Shown: positions 53,587-63,848, numbered from the stretch's first letter. The stretch: 64,000 nt of DNA from an uncultured Oscillospiraceae bacterium (GCA_949299455.1 CASGAN010000001.1:1-64000); one strand, 5' to 3'. Notes: a model not told the origin generated them from the letters alone. Translations and numbers: made by a program.

Positions 53587-53988
53587 TCAGACACGTCTTC
53601 TTTTCGGCGGACGGCAGCCGTTGTGAGCGATCGGTGTTACGTCACGGATCATGGAAACTTCCAGACCGACAGCCTGCAGTGCGCGGATCGCAGCTTCGCG
53701 TCCCGAGCCCGGGCCTTTGACATACACTTCAACAGTTTTCAAGCCGTGCTCCTGCGCAGCTCTTGCAGCTTTTTCAGCAGCAGTCTGTGCAGCGAACGGT
53801 GTGGATTTTTTGGAACCTCTAAATCCCATTTCGCCAGCACTTGCCCACGAAATTGCGTTGCCCTGAACGTCTGTGATGGTGATGATGGTGTTGTTAAAGG
53901 TAGACTGAATGTGAACTGCGCCGCGCTCAATGTTTTTGCGCTCGCGGCGTCTGCGAACAACTTTTTTTGCTGTTGCTTTTGGTGCCAT
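53587..53988 (-). CDS. rpsK: 30S ribosomal protein S11
   Basis: 133 aa. '[46 protein letters not shown]' and the C-terminal '[19 protein letters not shown]' are near-invariant S11 blocks. Part of the 30S platform. Followed by rpsD after 64 bp. Confidence 0.98.
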   Translation of the reverse strand: MAPKATAKKVVRRRRERKNIERGAVHIQSTFNNTIITITDVQGNAISWASAGEMGFRGSKKSTPFAAQTAAEKAARAAQEHGLKTVEVYVKGPGSGREAAIRALQAVGLEVSMIRDVTPIAHNGCRPPKRRRV

Positions 53989-54003
53989 ATGCGTTAGCCT
54001 CCC

Positions 54004-54372
54004 TTATTTCTTCTTGTTAGCAATTGTCTTTTTCGGACCTTTGCGTGTACGAGCGTTTGTTTTGGAACGCTGACCACGAACAGGGAGACCTTTTCTGTGA
54101 CGGGTTCCTCTGTAGCTGCCGATCTCGATCAGACGTTTGATGTTGAGTGCGGTTTCTCTGCGGAGATCACCCTCAACGATGCAGTGTTTGTCAATATAAT
54201 CTCTCAGCAAAGATGCCTCGTCTTCTGTCAGGTCTTTCACACGGGTGTCCGGGTTGATTCCTGTTCCTGCGAGAATGTCTCTTGCTGTTTTCGGACCGAT
54301 ACCAAAGATGTAAGTCAGAGCGACCTCGACTCTTTTTTCTCTGGGCAGGTCAATACCGGCTATACGAGCCAT
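54004..54372 (-). CDS. rpsM: 30S ribosomal protein S13
   Basis: 122 aa, '[25 protein letters not shown]' start and '[16 protein letters not shown]'-type tail (here [19 protein letters not shown]). Head of the 30S subunit, contacting tRNA. ATG at 54372 with GGAGGTG upstream; ten extra upstream residues have no ribosome site. Confidence 0.98.
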   Translation of the reverse strand: MARIAGIDLPREKRVEVALTYIFGIGPKTARDILAGTGINPDTRVKDLTEDEASLLRDYIDKHCIVEGDLRRETALNIKRLIEIGSYRGTRHRKGLPVRGQRSKTNARTRKGPKKTIANKKK

Positions 54373-54417
54373 TAAGTTGCACCTCCAATACAGTGTGAGC
54401 ACGTTTAATCAAGGCAA

Positions 54418-54531
54418 TCAGCCCTGACGCTGTTTGTGTTTCGGGTTCTGGCAAATGACCATGATGCGGCCTTTGCGTCTGATAACCTTGCATTTTTCAC
54501 ATATTGGCTTTACCGAAGGTCTTACTTTCAT
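54418..54531 (-). CDS. rpmJ: 50S ribosomal protein L36 (zinc form)
   Basis: 37 aa: [20 protein letters not shown] then [17 protein letters not shown]. The zinc ligands Cys11, Cys14, Cys27 and His32 are all present, making this the C+ form. Lies between infA and rpsM in the standard order. ATG at 54531 is preceded by AAGGAGG. Confidence 0.97.
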   Translation of the reverse strand: MKVRPSVKPICEKCKVIRRKGRIMVICQNPKHKQRQG

Positions 54532-54588
54532 TTGAAATTACCTCCTTCACGGTTTGCCGGAATTTCCGGCATTTGCATCAAACTTTGA

Positions 54589-54807
54589 TTATTTCGAACG
54601 CCATGTGATGCGTCCTTTTGTCAAATCATACGGGGACATTTCCACCGTAACTTTATCGCCGGGAAGAATGCGGATGAAGTTCATCCGAAGCTTGCCGGAA
54701 ATGTGGGCCAGGATTGTGTGGCCGTTTGGAAGTTCTACCTTGAATTGTGCATTCGGCAACGCATCAACCACGGTGCCTTCAATTTCGATGACATCTTGTT
54801 TAGACAA
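54589..54807 (-). CDS. infA: Translation initiation factor IF-1
   Basis: 72-aa OB-fold protein that binds the 30S A site during initiation. Begins (M)[19 protein letters not shown], with '[20 protein letters not shown]' and '[22 protein letters not shown]'. The start is TTG at 54807 with GGAGG 8 nt upstream, inside the end of the preceding KOW gene (8-bp overlap). Confidence 0.97.
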   Translation of the reverse strand: MSKQDVIEIEGTVVDALPNAQFKVELPNGHTILAHISGKLRMNFIRILPGDKVTVEMSPYDLTKGRITWRSK

Positions 54808-55084
54808 GCGGGTTACCTCCCTGCGTGTTAGCGTTCTCTTCGCTGCCGTAGTTAAACGGGTGAAGTGCACGCCTGAGTGTTCGGTTTGTTTCGGTTTCGG
54901 CTTTCGTGAGGATCGTGTTTGTCTTGTGCAGGTGCCGCGGATTTTTACGCTTCGGATCTTCGACCTTTCTGCGCTTGCCGTCTGCGATAAACACGCTTTC
55001 GTTTTCGATTTTGACAATCACATAAAAACGATTTTTGTCATGTCCGGCCATCGACCGTACAACCATTCCTTCTGTAAACTGCAC
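54800..55084 (-). CDS. KOW-domain RNA-binding protein (L14e-like)
   Basis: 94 aa. The N-terminal KOW/SH3-like fold '[34 protein letters not shown]' matches the small KOW proteins found between map and infA in clostridia. The C-terminal part is basic then acidic. Probably a ribosome-associated RNA-binding protein; role not established. GTG start at 55084 behind AGGAGG; its end overlaps the infA start. Confidence 0.85.
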   Translation of the reverse strand: MQFTEGMVVRSMAGHDKNRFYVIVKIENESVFIADGKRRKVEDPKRKNPRHLHKTNTILTKAETETNRTLRRALHPFNYGSEENANTQGGNPLV

Positions 55085-55099
55085 AGTGTTCCTCCTAAC

Positions 55100-55849
55100 T
55101 TAATGAACGGTCAGGATTTTGACGCCGGTTTCGGTAATCAAAACCGTGTGTTCAAAGTGTGCAGAGATACTTCCCGATTTCGTCACAACGGTCCATCCGT
55201 CAGCAAGCTGGCGAACACCCGCGCCCGAAAGATTGATCATCGGCTCGATCGCCAGCGTCATGCCGGGTACCAGCCGCATCCCTCTGCCGGGATTGCCGAA
55301 ATTCGGAACCTCCGGGTCCTCGTGCAGGTCTTTTCCCACACCGTGGCCGATATATTCCCGCACGACTCCATATCCGAATGACTCGGTATATTCCTGAATC
55401 GCGTGGCCGATATCACCTATCCGGTTGCCGGGTTTTGCCTGCGCAATGCCCAGTGAAAGGCTTTCTTTTGTGACCTCGAGGAGTTTTTTTGCCTCGGGGG
55501 AAACCGTCCCAACCTCAAAGGTATAGGCGTTGTCGCCGTGGAAGCCGTTATAATAAGCACCGACATCCACACTGACGACGTCGCCGTCTTTGAGAATCGT
55601 TTTGGCGGACGGGATGCCATGAATCACTTGATCGTTGATCGAAATACATGCGCTTGCCGGAAATCCGCCGTATCCCAAAAACGAAGGTTTCCCCCCCGCT
55701 TTGACGATGAACTGGTGGATCACATGGTCGATTTCCTTTGTGGAAACGCCCGGCTTCATGAACGGCTCTGCCGCCCACAATGCCGCGTTCGACAGCCGGC
55801 ATGCTTCGCTCATCTTCTCAATTTCATGTGCATTTTTGAGAATAACCAT
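55100..55849 (-). CDS. map: Methionine aminopeptidase, type I
   Basis: 249-aa dinuclear metalloenzyme removing initiator methionine. Metal ligands appear in 'VSVDVGAYYNGFHGDNAYTF' (two Asp), 'GHGVGKDLHEDPEVPNFG' (His), 'MTLAIEPMIN' (Glu) and 'SAHFEHTVLITE' (Glu). It starts 4 bp after adk. Confidence 0.97.
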   Translation of the reverse strand: MVILKNAHEIEKMSEACRLSNAALWAAEPFMKPGVSTKEIDHVIHQFIVKAGGKPSFLGYGGFPASACISINDQVIHGIPSAKTILKDGDVVSVDVGAYYNGFHGDNAYTFEVGTVSPEAKKLLEVTKESLSLGIAQAKPGNRIGDIGHAIQEYTESFGYGVVREYIGHGVGKDLHEDPEVPNFGNPGRGMRLVPGMTLAIEPMINLSGAGVRQLADGWTVVTKSGSISAHFEHTVLITETGVKILTVH

Positions 55850-55853
55850 ATTC

Positions 55854-56486
55854 TCACGCCTCCAGCGCTTTCAGAGTTAACGCGGATGTATCCGCAACCT
55901 CGTCCTGCCCTTCGACAGGATAAAGCTTACCCTGCGCTTTATAGTAAGCGATCAGCGGCTCGGTCTGCGCATGATAGACGTTCAGCCGTTCCTTGACGGT
56001 GTCCGGATGATCGTCTGTGCGCAGCACTGTTTTTGCGCCGCATTTATCGCAGATGCCTTCGACTTTCGTCGGTTTAAAGGCGGTGTGATAGGAAGCACCG
56101 CAGCCTTCGCAGACTCTGCGTCCCGAAAGACGTTTGGTGATCTCCTCATCACTCACTTCAATATCGATGACCTTATCAATGATGATTCCCATTTTGTCAA
56201 GTGCTTCGGCCTGGGGCACTGTCCGGGGGAAGCCGTCCAAAATGAAACCGTTTTTGCAGTCGTCTTTCGCCAGACGTTCTTTCACCATTTGGATCACAAC
56301 GTCATCGGGAACGAGCTGCCCTGCTTCAATGTACTGTTTGACTGCCATGCCAAGCTCTGTCTGATTCTTGATTGCCTCGCGAATCAAATTGCCGGTCGAA
56401 ATCGCCGGAATCGAAAGCTTGTCGCAAATAACTTCCGCCTGTGTGCCTTTACCGGCACCAGGGGCACCTAACAAAATCAGATTCAT
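55854..56486 (-). CDS. adk: Adenylate kinase (zinc-containing lid)
   Basis: 210-aa enzyme interconverting AMP + ATP and 2 ADP. Walker A GAPGAGKGTQ (8-17), 'STGNLIREAI', 'DGFPRTVPQAEAL'. The lid has the zinc motif CEGC ... CDKC typical of Gram-positive long-form Adk. Between secY (28 bp) and map (4 bp). Confidence 0.97.
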   Translation of the reverse strand: MNLILLGAPGAGKGTQAEVICDKLSIPAISTGNLIREAIKNQTELGMAVKQYIEAGQLVPDDVVIQMVKERLAKDDCKNGFILDGFPRTVPQAEALDKMGIIIDKVIDIEVSDEEITKRLSGRRVCEGCGASYHTAFKPTKVEGICDKCGAKTVLRTDDHPDTVKERLNVYHAQTEPLIAYYKAQGKLYPVEGQDEVADTSALTLKALEA

Positions 56487-56514
56487 ACGCTCACCTTTCT
56501 TCTTAAAAAAACTC

Positions 56515-57804
56515 TTATTCCAAGAATCCTTTGTGGTGACGCATCAGCAGCTGGGACTCGAGTTGTTTCATCGTGTCAAGAGCAACGCCTACCACGATGA
56601 TGATCGAGGTACCGCCAAGCGCAACCGGAATGCTGAAGATTGCATTGAACACGATCGGGAATACTGCGATGATACCAAGGAACAACGCACCGATCAACAC
56701 AATCTTGCTGATGACTTTGCTGATAAAGGTCGATGTCGGTTTGCCCGGACGGATGCCCGGAATCGCACCGTTGTTATTTTTAATGTTGTTTGCCATTTCA
56801 ATCGGATTGTACTGCATCGTAACATAGAAGAAGTTGAAGCCGATAATCAGAATGAAATACAAAATACCGTAGAACCAATGCGACGGTGACAGCCAGTACA
56901 GAACATTGTACCAGAATCCGCCCGGCGCCGGGTTTGCAAATGCGCCGATGGTGCTCGGAATCGACAAAAGCGAAGAAGCAAAGATGATCGGCATAACACC
57001 GCTCAGGTTGACCTTAATCGGTACAAACGAGCTCTGACCGCCGTACATTTTTCTGCCTACAACGCGTTTTGCGTACTGCACCGGAATCCGGCGCTCCGCA
57101 TCGGTCATGATGATGATGAACACGATCATTGCTGCAAAGATTAACAGAATGATCGGAACGATCACATAGTTGATTCCGCCTTCCATGAATTTGTTGATCA
57201 AAATATCAATGTTGGACGGAAGTCCTGCGAGAATACCGGCAAACAGGATAATCGAAATACCGTTGCCAAGTCCTTTTTCTGTGATCTGGTCACCGATCCA
57301 CACCACGGCACAAGCACCGGCTGTGAATACGAACATAATGACAACCATCACAAAATATTTCATACCGCCTTTTAAGTACTCCGATGCGATTGCATTCTGG
57401 CTTACCAAAAGGGTGTAATAACCGAACGACTGCAACAGGCTCATGCCAATCATCACAAAACGAGTGATCCGGTCGAGCTTTCTGCGGCCTGCCTCGCCCT
57501 CTTTTGCAATCCGCTCCAGCGGAGGAATTGCAACGGTGAGAAGCTGAATCACGATCTGAGCGGTGATGTACGGCGAAACGGACAATGCAAAGATTGTCGC
57601 ATTCGCAAACGCACCACCCGAGAAGGTGTTGAGCAGTCCGAAGAAGTTGTTGCCGTCACCGACCAGATCTTTGAGCGCCGATCCGCTTACAAACGGAACA
57701 ATGATCGCAGAACCGAAACGGAAGATGACGAGCATCACAATTGTGAACAACAGCCGTTTTCTTAAATCCGGGTTTTTAAATGCATTTCGGATGGTCGTAA
57801 ACAC
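56515..57804 (-). CDS. secY: Preprotein translocase channel subunit SecY
   Basis: 429-aa membrane channel with ten hydrophobic helices. 'LVIFRFGSAIIVPFV', 'GGAFANATIFALSVSPYITAQIVIQLLTVAIP' (SecY signature 1), 'YAKRVVGRKMYGGQSSFVPIKVN' and 'GIRPGKPTSTFI' are present. Separated from rplO by 1 bp, so coupled in translation. Exports signal-peptide proteins such as SleB and the lipoprotein above. Confidence 0.98.
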   Translation of the reverse strand: MFTTIRNAFKNPDLRKRLLFTIVMLVIFRFGSAIIVPFVSGSALKDLVGDGNNFFGLLNTFSGGAFANATIFALSVSPYITAQIVIQLLTVAIPPLERIAKEGEAGRRKLDRITRFVMIGMSLLQSFGYYTLLVSQNAIASEYLKGGMKYFVMVVIMFVFTAGACAVVWIGDQITEKGLGNGISIILFAGILAGLPSNIDILINKFMEGGINYVIVPIILLIFAAMIVFIIIMTDAERRIPVQYAKRVVGRKMYGGQSSFVPIKVNLSGVMPIIFASSLLSIPSTIGAFANPAPGGFWYNVLYWLSPSHWFYGILYFILIIGFNFFYVTMQYNPIEMANNIKNNNGAIPGIRPGKPTSTFISKVISKIVLIGALFLGIIAVFPIVFNAIFSIPVALGGTSIIIVVGVALDTMKQLESQLLMRHHKGFLE

Positions 57805-57805
57805 C

Positions 57806-58249
57806 TTAGATCACCTCTGCATTTCCGCCAGCTTTCTCGATTTTCTCCTTTGCAGAAGCCGAAAAAGCAGCAGCTTTTACGGTAAAGTTCTTGGTGAGTT
57901 CGCCGTTGCCGAGAACTTTCACACCATCGCAGACTTTTTTGACGAGTCCGCAAGCTTTGAGAGCCTCAGCATCGATGACAGCGCCGTTTTCGAACTTTGC
58001 CTCAAGGTCGCCGATGTTTACGATCGCGTAGTTGGTTGCAAAAATGTTGACGAATCCTCTTTTCGGAACACGTCTCTGTAACGGCATCTGGCCGCCTTCA
58101 AATCCCGGTCTCACACCGCCGCCCGAACGAGCTTTCTGGCCTTTGTGACCTTTGCCTGCGGTTTTGCCGTTTCCGGAACCGTGACCGCGGCCAATACGTT
58201 TTGCAACGTGTGTGGAACCTGCTGCAGGTGATAACTCATGCAGTTTCAT
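57806..58249 (-). CDS. rplO: 50S ribosomal protein L15
   Basis: 147 aa with the Gly/Lys-rich N-terminus '[43 protein letters not shown]' and '[22 protein letters not shown]'. Binds 23S rRNA early in 50S assembly. Precedes secY in the spc operon. Confidence 0.98.
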   Translation of the reverse strand: MKLHELSPAAGSTHVAKRIGRGHGSGNGKTAGKGHKGQKARSGGGVRPGFEGGQMPLQRRVPKRGFVNIFATNYAIVNIGDLEAKFENGAVIDAEALKACGLVKKVCDGVKVLGNGELTKNFTVKAAAFSASAKEKIEKAGGNAEVI

Positions 58250-58267
58250 GTGCGCGCACCTCCTTAA

Positions 58268-58447
58268 TTATTCTGTTACCTCGACGAGGTGGGAAATCTT
58301 GAAGATTTTGCCCTGTGTTGCAGCGTTTGCAGGCTGCGTTGTCACATCGCCGATTTTACGAAGGCCCAGCGACTTTGCAGTCTCGATCTGAGCTTTTTGT
58401 CTGCCGGCGAGACTTTTGACGAGTTTAATTGTAACTGTGTTTGCCAT
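58268..58447 (-). CDS. rpmD: 50S ribosomal protein L30
   Basis: 59 aa beginning MANTVTIKLVKSLAGRQKAQ and ending FKISHLVEVTE, with the 'SLGLRKIGD' core of L30. ATG at 58447 follows AAGGAGGCG. Located between rpsE and rplO as normal. Confidence 0.97.
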   Translation of the reverse strand: MANTVTIKLVKSLAGRQKAQIETAKSLGLRKIGDVTTQPANAATQGKIFKISHLVEVTE

Positions 58448-58461
58448 GAAAGTCCGCCTCC

Positions 58462-58962
58462 TTAACGATAAATTTCCGAAACAGTCTTACCGCGTTTTGC
58501 AGCGACTTCTTCAGCAGTGCGCAGATTTGCCAGTGCGTTCATGGTTGCTCTGACAACGTTGCACGGATTGTTCGAACGCAGCGATTTGGTACGGATATCG
58601 GTGATACCAGCTGCTTCTACAACGGCACGAACCTGGCCGCCGGCGATAACGCCTGTGCCTTCCGGAGCCGGTTTCAGCAGAACTCTGCCTGCGCCGAATG
58701 CGCCGATGATCTCGTGCGGAATCGAAGTTCCTTTGAGAGAAACTTTGATCAGATTTTTCTTTGCGTCTTCGATGCCTTTTCTGATAGCATCCGGAACCTC
58801 GCCCGATTTGCCCATGCCGAAACCAACAATGCCGTTTCCGTCACCAACAACGACAAGCGCTGCAAATTTGAAAATACGGCCGCCTTTTACGGTTTTAGAA
58901 ACACGGTTGATCGAAACAACGTTCTCTTTCAAGTCCAGTGTTGTTGCATCAATTTTAGCCAA
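58462..58962 (-). CDS. rpsE: 30S ribosomal protein S5
   Basis: 166 aa. '[40 protein letters not shown]' carries the S5 double-stranded RNA-binding fold; '[20 protein letters not shown]' follows. The start is TTG at 58962 behind GAGGAGG, an unusual codon for such a highly expressed gene. Confidence 0.97.
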   Translation of the reverse strand: MAKIDATTLDLKENVVSINRVSKTVKGGRIFKFAALVVVGDGNGIVGFGMGKSGEVPDAIRKGIEDAKKNLIKVSLKGTSIPHEIIGAFGAGRVLLKPAPEGTGVIAGGQVRAVVEAAGITDIRTKSLRSNNPCNVVRATMNALANLRTAEEVAAKRGKTVSEIYR

Positions 58963-58979
58963 ACGAATAACCTCCTCGT

Positions 58980-59339
58980 TTAAAACTTGAGGCCGCTCTC
59001 GCGAGCACCATCAGCCAATTCTTTTACACGACCGTGATACAGATAACCGCCTCTGTCGAATACGACAACTTCGATATTTTTCTCAGCCGCAGCTTTTGCG
59101 ATTGCCTGACCGACTTTGCGTGCAGCCTCTTTGTTGCTGCCGTTTCCGTCGAATCCTTTGTCCATTGTGGACGCAGATGCCAGTGTCACACCATTTACGT
59201 CATCAATCAGCTGTGCGTAAATGTGCTTGTTCGAGCGAAATACGTTCAGGCGTGGACGCTGTGCAGTACCCGAGATTTTCGCACGGACTCTGCGGTGTCT
59301 TTTGAGCCGCTGCTCATTGCTGTTAAAGCTTTTCACCAT
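58980..59339 (-). CDS. rplR: 50S ribosomal protein L18
   Basis: 119 aa. '[37 protein letters not shown]' and the C-terminal '[26 protein letters not shown]' are the standard L18 blocks. Binds 5S rRNA. Confidence 0.98.
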   Translation of the reverse strand: MVKSFNSNEQRLKRHRRVRAKISGTAQRPRLNVFRSNKHIYAQLIDDVNGVTLASASTMDKGFDGNGSNKEAARKVGQAIAKAAAEKNIEVVVFDRGGYLYHGRVKELADGARESGLKF

Positions 59340-59358
59340 AGCTTCTTCACTCCTTTAA

Positions 59359-59907
59359 TTATTTCTTCGAGCCTTTACCGGCTTTACCCTCTTTACGCTG
59401 GACATACTCACCAACGTAGCGAATGCCCTTGCCTTTGTACGGCTCCGGCGGACGTTTCTCGCGGATGACTGCTGCAAACTGGCCAACTGCCTGTTTGTCT
59501 GCGCCGCTTACCACGATTTTGTTCGGTGCCGGAACTTCGATTGTGATGCCGTCTGTTTCCGGCATGATGACCTGGTGCGAATAACCCAGGTTCATGACAA
59601 GGTCTTTGCCCTGTTTTGCAGCACGGTAGCCGACGCCCTGGATCTCAAGCTCTTTTGTGAAGCCTTTTGTGACGCCTTCGACCATGTTGTTGACCAGTGT
59701 TCTGGTCAAGCCGTGCAGGGACTTGTGCATTTTATTCTCACTCGGACGGGAAACTTTCAAAACATTTCCCTCGAGTTCCACGATCATATCTTTGTGGAGC
59801 TGTCTTGTGAGCGTTCCCTTAGGACCTTTCACTGTGATAACGTTGCCGTCGATTTTTACGTCAACGCCGGAGGGAACATCAATTTCTTTTCTGCCAATAC
59901 GAGACAT
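59359..59907 (-). CDS. rplF: 50S ribosomal protein L6
   Basis: 182 aa with two related L6 domains: '[14 protein letters not shown]...[11 protein letters not shown]' and '[26 protein letters not shown]'; the end has '[27 protein letters not shown]'. Located near the GTPase-associated region of the 50S. Confidence 0.98.
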   Translation of the reverse strand: MSRIGRKEIDVPSGVDVKIDGNVITVKGPKGTLTRQLHKDMIVELEGNVLKVSRPSENKMHKSLHGLTRTLVNNMVEGVTKGFTKELEIQGVGYRAAKQGKDLVMNLGYSHQVIMPETDGITIEVPAPNKIVVSGADKQAVGQFAAVIREKRPPEPYKGKGIRYVGEYVQRKEGKAGKGSKK

Positions 59908-59922
59908 TCCTTAATACCCTCC

Positions 59923-60321
59923 TTACCAAACGAACGCGAGCACTTCGCCGCCAACGTTCTCCTGTCTAGCTTTTCTGTCTGTCATAACACCTTTCGACGT
60001 GGAAACGATCGCGATTCCAAGTCCTTTCATCACTTTCGGCATCTCTTCGCTGCCGGAGTAGATGCGCAGGCCCGGTTTGGACACTCTGCGCAGACCGCTG
60101 ATGACCGGTGTTTTATTTTCACCGTATTTGAGTGTAATACGGATAATACCCTGTTTTCCATCATCAATCACCTGAAAGCTCTTGATGTAGCCTTCATCGA
60201 CCAGGATCTGAGCGATGGATTTTTTCATGTTGGATGCAGGAACATCGACCGTGTCGTGTTTTGCTGTGTTCGCGTTTCTGATGCGTGTCAGCAAATCTGC
60301 AATACTATCGGTGATTTGCAT
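59923..60321 (-). CDS. rpsH: 30S ribosomal protein S8
   Basis: 132 aa. '[29 protein letters not shown]' start and the terminal '[33 protein letters not shown]' are diagnostic. Central-domain 16S binder; in other bacteria it represses the spc operon. Confidence 0.98.
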   Translation of the reverse strand: MQITDSIADLLTRIRNANTAKHDTVDVPASNMKKSIAQILVDEGYIKSFQVIDDGKQGIIRITLKYGENKTPVISGLRRVSKPGLRIYSGSEEMPKVMKGLGIAIVSTSKGVMTDRKARQENVGGEVLAFVW

Positions 60322-60345
60322 ACCGTCAACCTCCTTTGCTCTCGT

Positions 60346-60531
60346 TTACCAGCTGGCTTTTTTCACACCCGGGATCTGACCTTTGTAAGCAAGCTCTCTG
60401 AAGCAGATACGGCAGATACCGTATTTGCGCAGATAAGCGTGCGGTCTTCCACAGATTTTGCATCTGTTGTAGGCGCGGGTGGAAAACTTAGGCGTTCTCT
60501 GCTGTTTGTTAACCATAGATTTTTTTGCCAT
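60346..60531 (-). CDS. rpsN: 30S ribosomal protein S14, zinc type
   Basis: 61 aa, the short Zn form (type Z). [20 protein letters not shown] supplies Cys24, Cys27, Cys40 and Cys43. Head of the 30S. The longer zinc-independent paralogue is not in this window. Confidence 0.97.
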   Translation of the reverse strand: MAKKSMVNKQQRTPKFSTRAYNRCKICGRPHAYLRKYGICRICFRELAYKGQIPGVKKASW

Positions 60532-60548
60532 GATATGTTTCCTCCCTC

Positions 60549-61088
60549 TTATTTCTCAAACGGTGCGCCCATCAGGGTCAAAAGCTCGCGAGCTTCCTCG
60601 TCTGTTTTTGCTGTTGTGATGAACGAAATATCCATACCGCGGATTTTGTCGATTTTATCGTAATCGATCTCCGGGAAGATGAGCTGCTCTTTGACACCCA
60701 CGGAATAGTTGCCGCGGCCGTCAAACGAGTTCGGATTGATTCCTCTGAAGTCGCGGACACGCGGGAGCGCAACGTTGAAGAAACGATCCAGGAATTCATA
60801 CATTCTGTCGCCGCGCAGTGTTACTTTTGCGCCGACGTTCATGCCTTCACGAAGTTTGAAGTTTGCGATGGATTTCTTTGCTTTTGTGATAACCGGTTTC
60901 TGACCGGTGATTTTCGAAAGGTCGGAAAGGATCGCATCCATCATTTTCGAGTTGCTGCCTGCTTCACCGCAAGCAACGTTCACGACGATTTTATTAAGCT
61001 TCGGGATCTGCATGACACTTTTATAACCGAACTTTTTCATCAAAGCCGGGGCTACGTCTTTTACATAGTAATCTTTGAGTCTTGCCAC
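60549..61088 (-). CDS. rplE: 50S ribosomal protein L5
   Basis: 179 aa. '[21 protein letters not shown]', '[43 protein letters not shown]' and '[33 protein letters not shown]'. Binds 5S rRNA with L18. Starts with GTG at 61088 with AAGGAGG about 9 nt upstream. Confidence 0.98.
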   Translation of the reverse strand: MARLKDYYVKDVAPALMKKFGYKSVMQIPKLNKIVVNVACGEAGSNSKMMDAILSDLSKITGQKPVITKAKKSIANFKLREGMNVGAKVTLRGDRMYEFLDRFFNVALPRVRDFRGINPNSFDGRGNYSVGVKEQLIFPEIDYDKIDKIRGMDISFITTAKTDEEARELLTLMGAPFEK

Positions 61089-61102
61089 GAAATGCTTCCT
61101 CC

Positions 61103-61447
61103 TTACTTAATTTCTTCGCCGCATTTTCTGCAGACGCGGACTTTTTTGTCGCCGTCCATTTTCACACCGGTGCGAACCGGTTTTTTGCATTTGGAGCAGT
61201 AAACTGCTACTTTGCAAGCATAGATCGGGGCTTCTGCTTTCACGATGCCGCCGGTCTCACCCATTCTTCTGGGTTTGACATGTTTGGACACAACGTTGAT
61301 ACCCTCAACGATGACTTTGCCCTCTTTCGGGCTGACTTCGAGGACTTTTGCAGTTTTGCGGTTACCTTTGTCGTCGAATTTGTCGGAATATTTACCGGTC
61401 ATCAGGCATACGGTGTCGCCTTTTTTTACGTGCAGTTTCGTATTCAT
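61103..61447 (-). CDS. rplX: 50S ribosomal protein L24 with C-terminal zinc-ribbon
   Basis: 114 aa. The KOW domain '[33 protein letters not shown]' and '[12 protein letters not shown]' are standard. The C-terminus carries YCSKCKKP and CRKCGEE, a four-Cys zinc ribbon seen in many Clostridia but absent from E. coli L24. Assembly initiator of the 50S. Confidence 0.97.
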   Translation of the reverse strand: MNTKLHVKKGDTVCLMTGKYSDKFDDKGNRKTAKVLEVSPKEGKVIVEGINVVSKHVKPRRMGETGGIVKAEAPIYACKVAVYCSKCKKPVRTGVKMDGDKKVRVCRKCGEEIK

Positions 61448-61461
61448 AACCTATGACCTCC

Positions 61462-61830
61462 TTACAGCACTTCCGGTGCGAGGGAGAGGATCTTCATGTA
61501 GTCTTTGTCACGAAGCTCTCTTGCAACCGGCCCAAAGATACGAGTGCCTCTGGGGTTTTTGTCTTCTCTGATAATAACAGCAGCGTTCTCGTCGAAACGG
61601 ATATAGGAGCCGTCTTCACGGCGCAGGCCTTTTGCCGAACGAACAATAACTGCTTTCACGACGTCGCCTTTTTTCACCGTGCCGCCCGGAGCAGCTTTTT
61701 TAACGGATGCGACAACGACATCGCCAATGTTAGCATACCTTTTTCTGGAACCGCCCAACACACGAATGCACATCAGTTCTTTTGCGCCGGTGTTGTCAGC
61801 GACCTTCAGGTAAGTTTGCATCTGGATCAC
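61462..61830 (-). CDS. rplN: 50S ribosomal protein L14
   Basis: 122 aa. '[28 protein letters not shown]' and '[31 protein letters not shown]' are near-invariant. GTG start at 61830 with AAGGAGG 8 nt upstream. Subunit-interface protein and binding site of the silencing factor RsfS. Confidence 0.98.
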   Translation of the reverse strand: MIQMQTYLKVADNTGAKELMCIRVLGGSRKRYANIGDVVVASVKKAAPGGTVKKGDVVKAVIVRSAKGLRREDGSYIRFDENAAVIIREDKNPRGTRIFGPVARELRDKDYMKILSLAPEVL

Positions 61831-61864
61831 AGTGCGTTCCTCCTTTTAAGGTTAAAAGCGCAAA

Positions 61865-62122
61865 TTATTTCGCTTTCTCAATGATCTCGACCACACGCCA
61901 ATTTTTGTCTTTGGAGAGCGGACGGGTTTCCATAATCATAACACGATCGCCGACGCCGCAGGAATTTGTTTCGTCATGCGCTTTCAGTCTGATTGTGCGT
62001 TTGATGATTTTTTTGTAGAGCGGGTGTTTCACGTTGTCTGCGATGGAGACCACGCAGGTTTTATCCATTTTATCGCTTACGACGATACCGACTCTTGTTT
62101 TTCTGAGGTTTCTTTCGCTCAT
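61865..62122 (-). CDS. rpsQ: 30S ribosomal protein S17
   Basis: 85 aa. '[48 protein letters not shown]' and '[24 protein letters not shown]' identify S17, an early 16S 5'-domain binder. Confidence 0.98.
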   Translation of the reverse strand: MSERNLRKTRVGIVVSDKMDKTCVVSIADNVKHPLYKKIIKRTIRLKAHDETNSCGVGDRVMIMETRPLSKDKNWRVVEIIEKAK

Positions 62123-62144
62123 AGCTTATATGATCCTCCTTCCG

Positions 62145-62345
62145 TTACTGCTCGCTCTTTAATTCGTTCGCACGAATAACGGTTTTCACACGAGCAATAT
62201 CCCGTTTCACTGCTGCGATGCGCATCGGGTTATCGAGCTGATTCACAGCGAGCTGAAAGCGGAGGTTGAAAAGCTCAGATTTGAGCGATGCCAGCTTCTC
62301 GTTCAGTTCTGCCGGCGAAAGTTCACGGATTTCATTCGCTTTCAT
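62145..62345 (-). CDS. rpmC: 50S ribosomal protein L29
   Basis: 66-aa helical hairpin: '[33 protein letters not shown]' and '[14 protein letters not shown]'. Located at the tunnel exit near SRP and trigger-factor docking. Its ATG overlaps the rplP stop by one base (TAATG). Confidence 0.98.
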   Translation of the reverse strand: MKANEIRELSPAELNEKLASLKSELFNLRFQLAVNQLDNPMRIAAVKRDIARVKTVIRANELKSEQ

Positions 62346-62770
62346 TATTGCTCACCACCTGTCATTTCCTTCGTTACAAACTTGCATTTGATCGGGAGCT
62401 TGTGCATAGCAAGACGCATAGCCTCTCTTGCGAGCTCCTCGGATACGCCGCCGATTTCGAACATCACTCTGCCCGGTTTTACAACGGCTACCCAGTATTC
62501 CGGAGAACCTTTACCTTTACCCATTCGAGTTTCAGCCGGTTTCTCAGTGATCGGTTTATCCGGGAAAATTTTGATCCAAACCTGACCGCCACGTTTGATG
62601 TAACGGGTCATTGCGATACGAGCTGCCTCGATCTGGTTGGAAGTGATCCATGCCGGCTCAAGAGCCTGCAGTCCAAAATCACCGTGGGAAACAAAGTTGC
62701 CGCGGGTTGCTTTACCTGTCATACGGCCTCTCTGCTGACGACGGAATTTTACGCGTTTTGGTAACAGCAT
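62345..62770 (-). CDS. rplP: 50S ribosomal protein L16
   Basis: 141 aa. '[43 protein letters not shown]' and '[44 protein letters not shown]'. Contacts A-site tRNA. Start and stop codons overlap both neighbours by one base. Confidence 0.98.
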   Translation of the reverse strand: MLLPKRVKFRRQQRGRMTGKATRGNFVSHGDFGLQALEPAWITSNQIEAARIAMTRYIKRGGQVWIKIFPDKPITEKPAETRMGKGKGSPEYWVAVVKPGRVMFEIGGVSEELAREAMRLAMHKLPIKCKFVTKEMTGGEQ

Positions 62771-63495
62771 TATTTGTTTCCTCCTTCCTCACGGGGTCTT
62801 CTCGGTCTGCGGTTGTCGCGTCTTCTTTCTCTCTCTTCCGGCAGTTTCGGAGCAGTTTTGAGCTGTCCTTTCAAAACTTCGCCTTTGTAGATGAAGACTT
62901 TGACGCCCAGACGGCCATAGGTGGTGTCTGCTTCTGCAAAGCCATAGTCGATGTCAGCACGCAGGGTGTGCAGCGGAATGGTACCTTCGTGGTAAACCTC
63001 TGCACGTGCGATCTCTGCACCGCCCAAACGGCCTGCGCAACGGATTTTGATACCTTTTGCGCCCAAACGCATGGTGCGCTGAATTGCCTGTTTCATCGCT
63101 CTTCTGAACGAGATACGGCGCTCGAGCTGTGCGCAAACGCTCTCAGCAACGAGCTGTGCCGACAGATCCGGCTGTTTGACCTCAACAATATTGACGATGA
63201 CCGGTTTGTTGAGCATTGCTTCGAGTGTTGCACGAAGCTTCTCGATCTCTGCGCCGCCTTTGCCGATAACCAGACCCGGTTTTGCGCAGTGGATGTGAAT
63301 GCGGACTCTTGCTGCGTCACGCTCGATCTCGATGTTCGGAACGCCTGCTGCAAACAATGTCTTTTTCAGATATTCACGAATTTTGTAATCTTCAACCAGT
63401 GTATCGCCGAAAGTGCTCTTATTTGCAAACCAGCGGGAATCCCAGTCTTTGATAACGCCCACTCTAAGTCCATGTGGGTTTACTTTCTGTCCCAT
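62770..63495 (-). CDS. rpsC: 30S ribosomal protein S3
   Basis: 241 aa. '[26 protein letters not shown]' start, KH domain '[21 protein letters not shown]' and '[19 protein letters not shown]'. An Arg-rich tail ([20 protein letters not shown]) extends past the core. Forms the mRNA entry gate. Confidence 0.98.
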   Translation of the reverse strand: MGQKVNPHGLRVGVIKDWDSRWFANKSTFGDTLVEDYKIREYLKKTLFAAGVPNIEIERDAARVRIHIHCAKPGLVIGKGGAEIEKLRATLEAMLNKPVIVNIVEVKQPDLSAQLVAESVCAQLERRISFRRAMKQAIQRTMRLGAKGIKIRCAGRLGGAEIARAEVYHEGTIPLHTLRADIDYGFAEADTTYGRLGVKVFIYKGEVLKGQLKTAPKLPEERERRRDNRRPRRPREEGGNK

Positions 63496-63512
63496 AGTTT
63501 ACCTCCTTCAGC

Positions 63513-63848
63513 TTATTCCTTTTCCTTTAAGACGAGGGTGATGTGCGATGTTCTTTTCAGAACGCGGAACGCACGGCCCTGCGCTCTCGGTCTGATCCGT
63601 TTGAGGATCGGGCCCGGGCATACGAAACATTCAGACACAAACAAATCCTCTTTGTTCATGTTGTGATTGTTCTCTGCGTTGGCGATAGCCGATTTTAAAA
63701 GCTTTTCAAGACACTCGCTTGCAGCCTTCGGTGTGTGTTTCAGGATCGCCATAGCTTTATCGACCGGCTGGTTGCGGATCAGATCAAGCACGATCTGAAC
63801 CTTGCGGGGAGCTATGCGAACATATCTAAGATAAGCTCTTGCTTCCAT
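63513..63848 (-). CDS. rplV: 50S ribosomal protein L22
   Basis: 111 aa. '[35 protein letters not shown]' start and '[37 protein letters not shown]' loop that lines the exit tunnel. ATG at 63848; rpsS lies 23 bp upstream. Confidence 0.98.
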   Translation of the reverse strand: MEARAYLRYVRIAPRKVQIVLDLIRNQPVDKAMAILKHTPKAASECLEKLLKSAIANAENNHNMNKEDLFVSECFVCPGPILKRIRPRAQGRAFRVLKRTSHITLVLKEKE

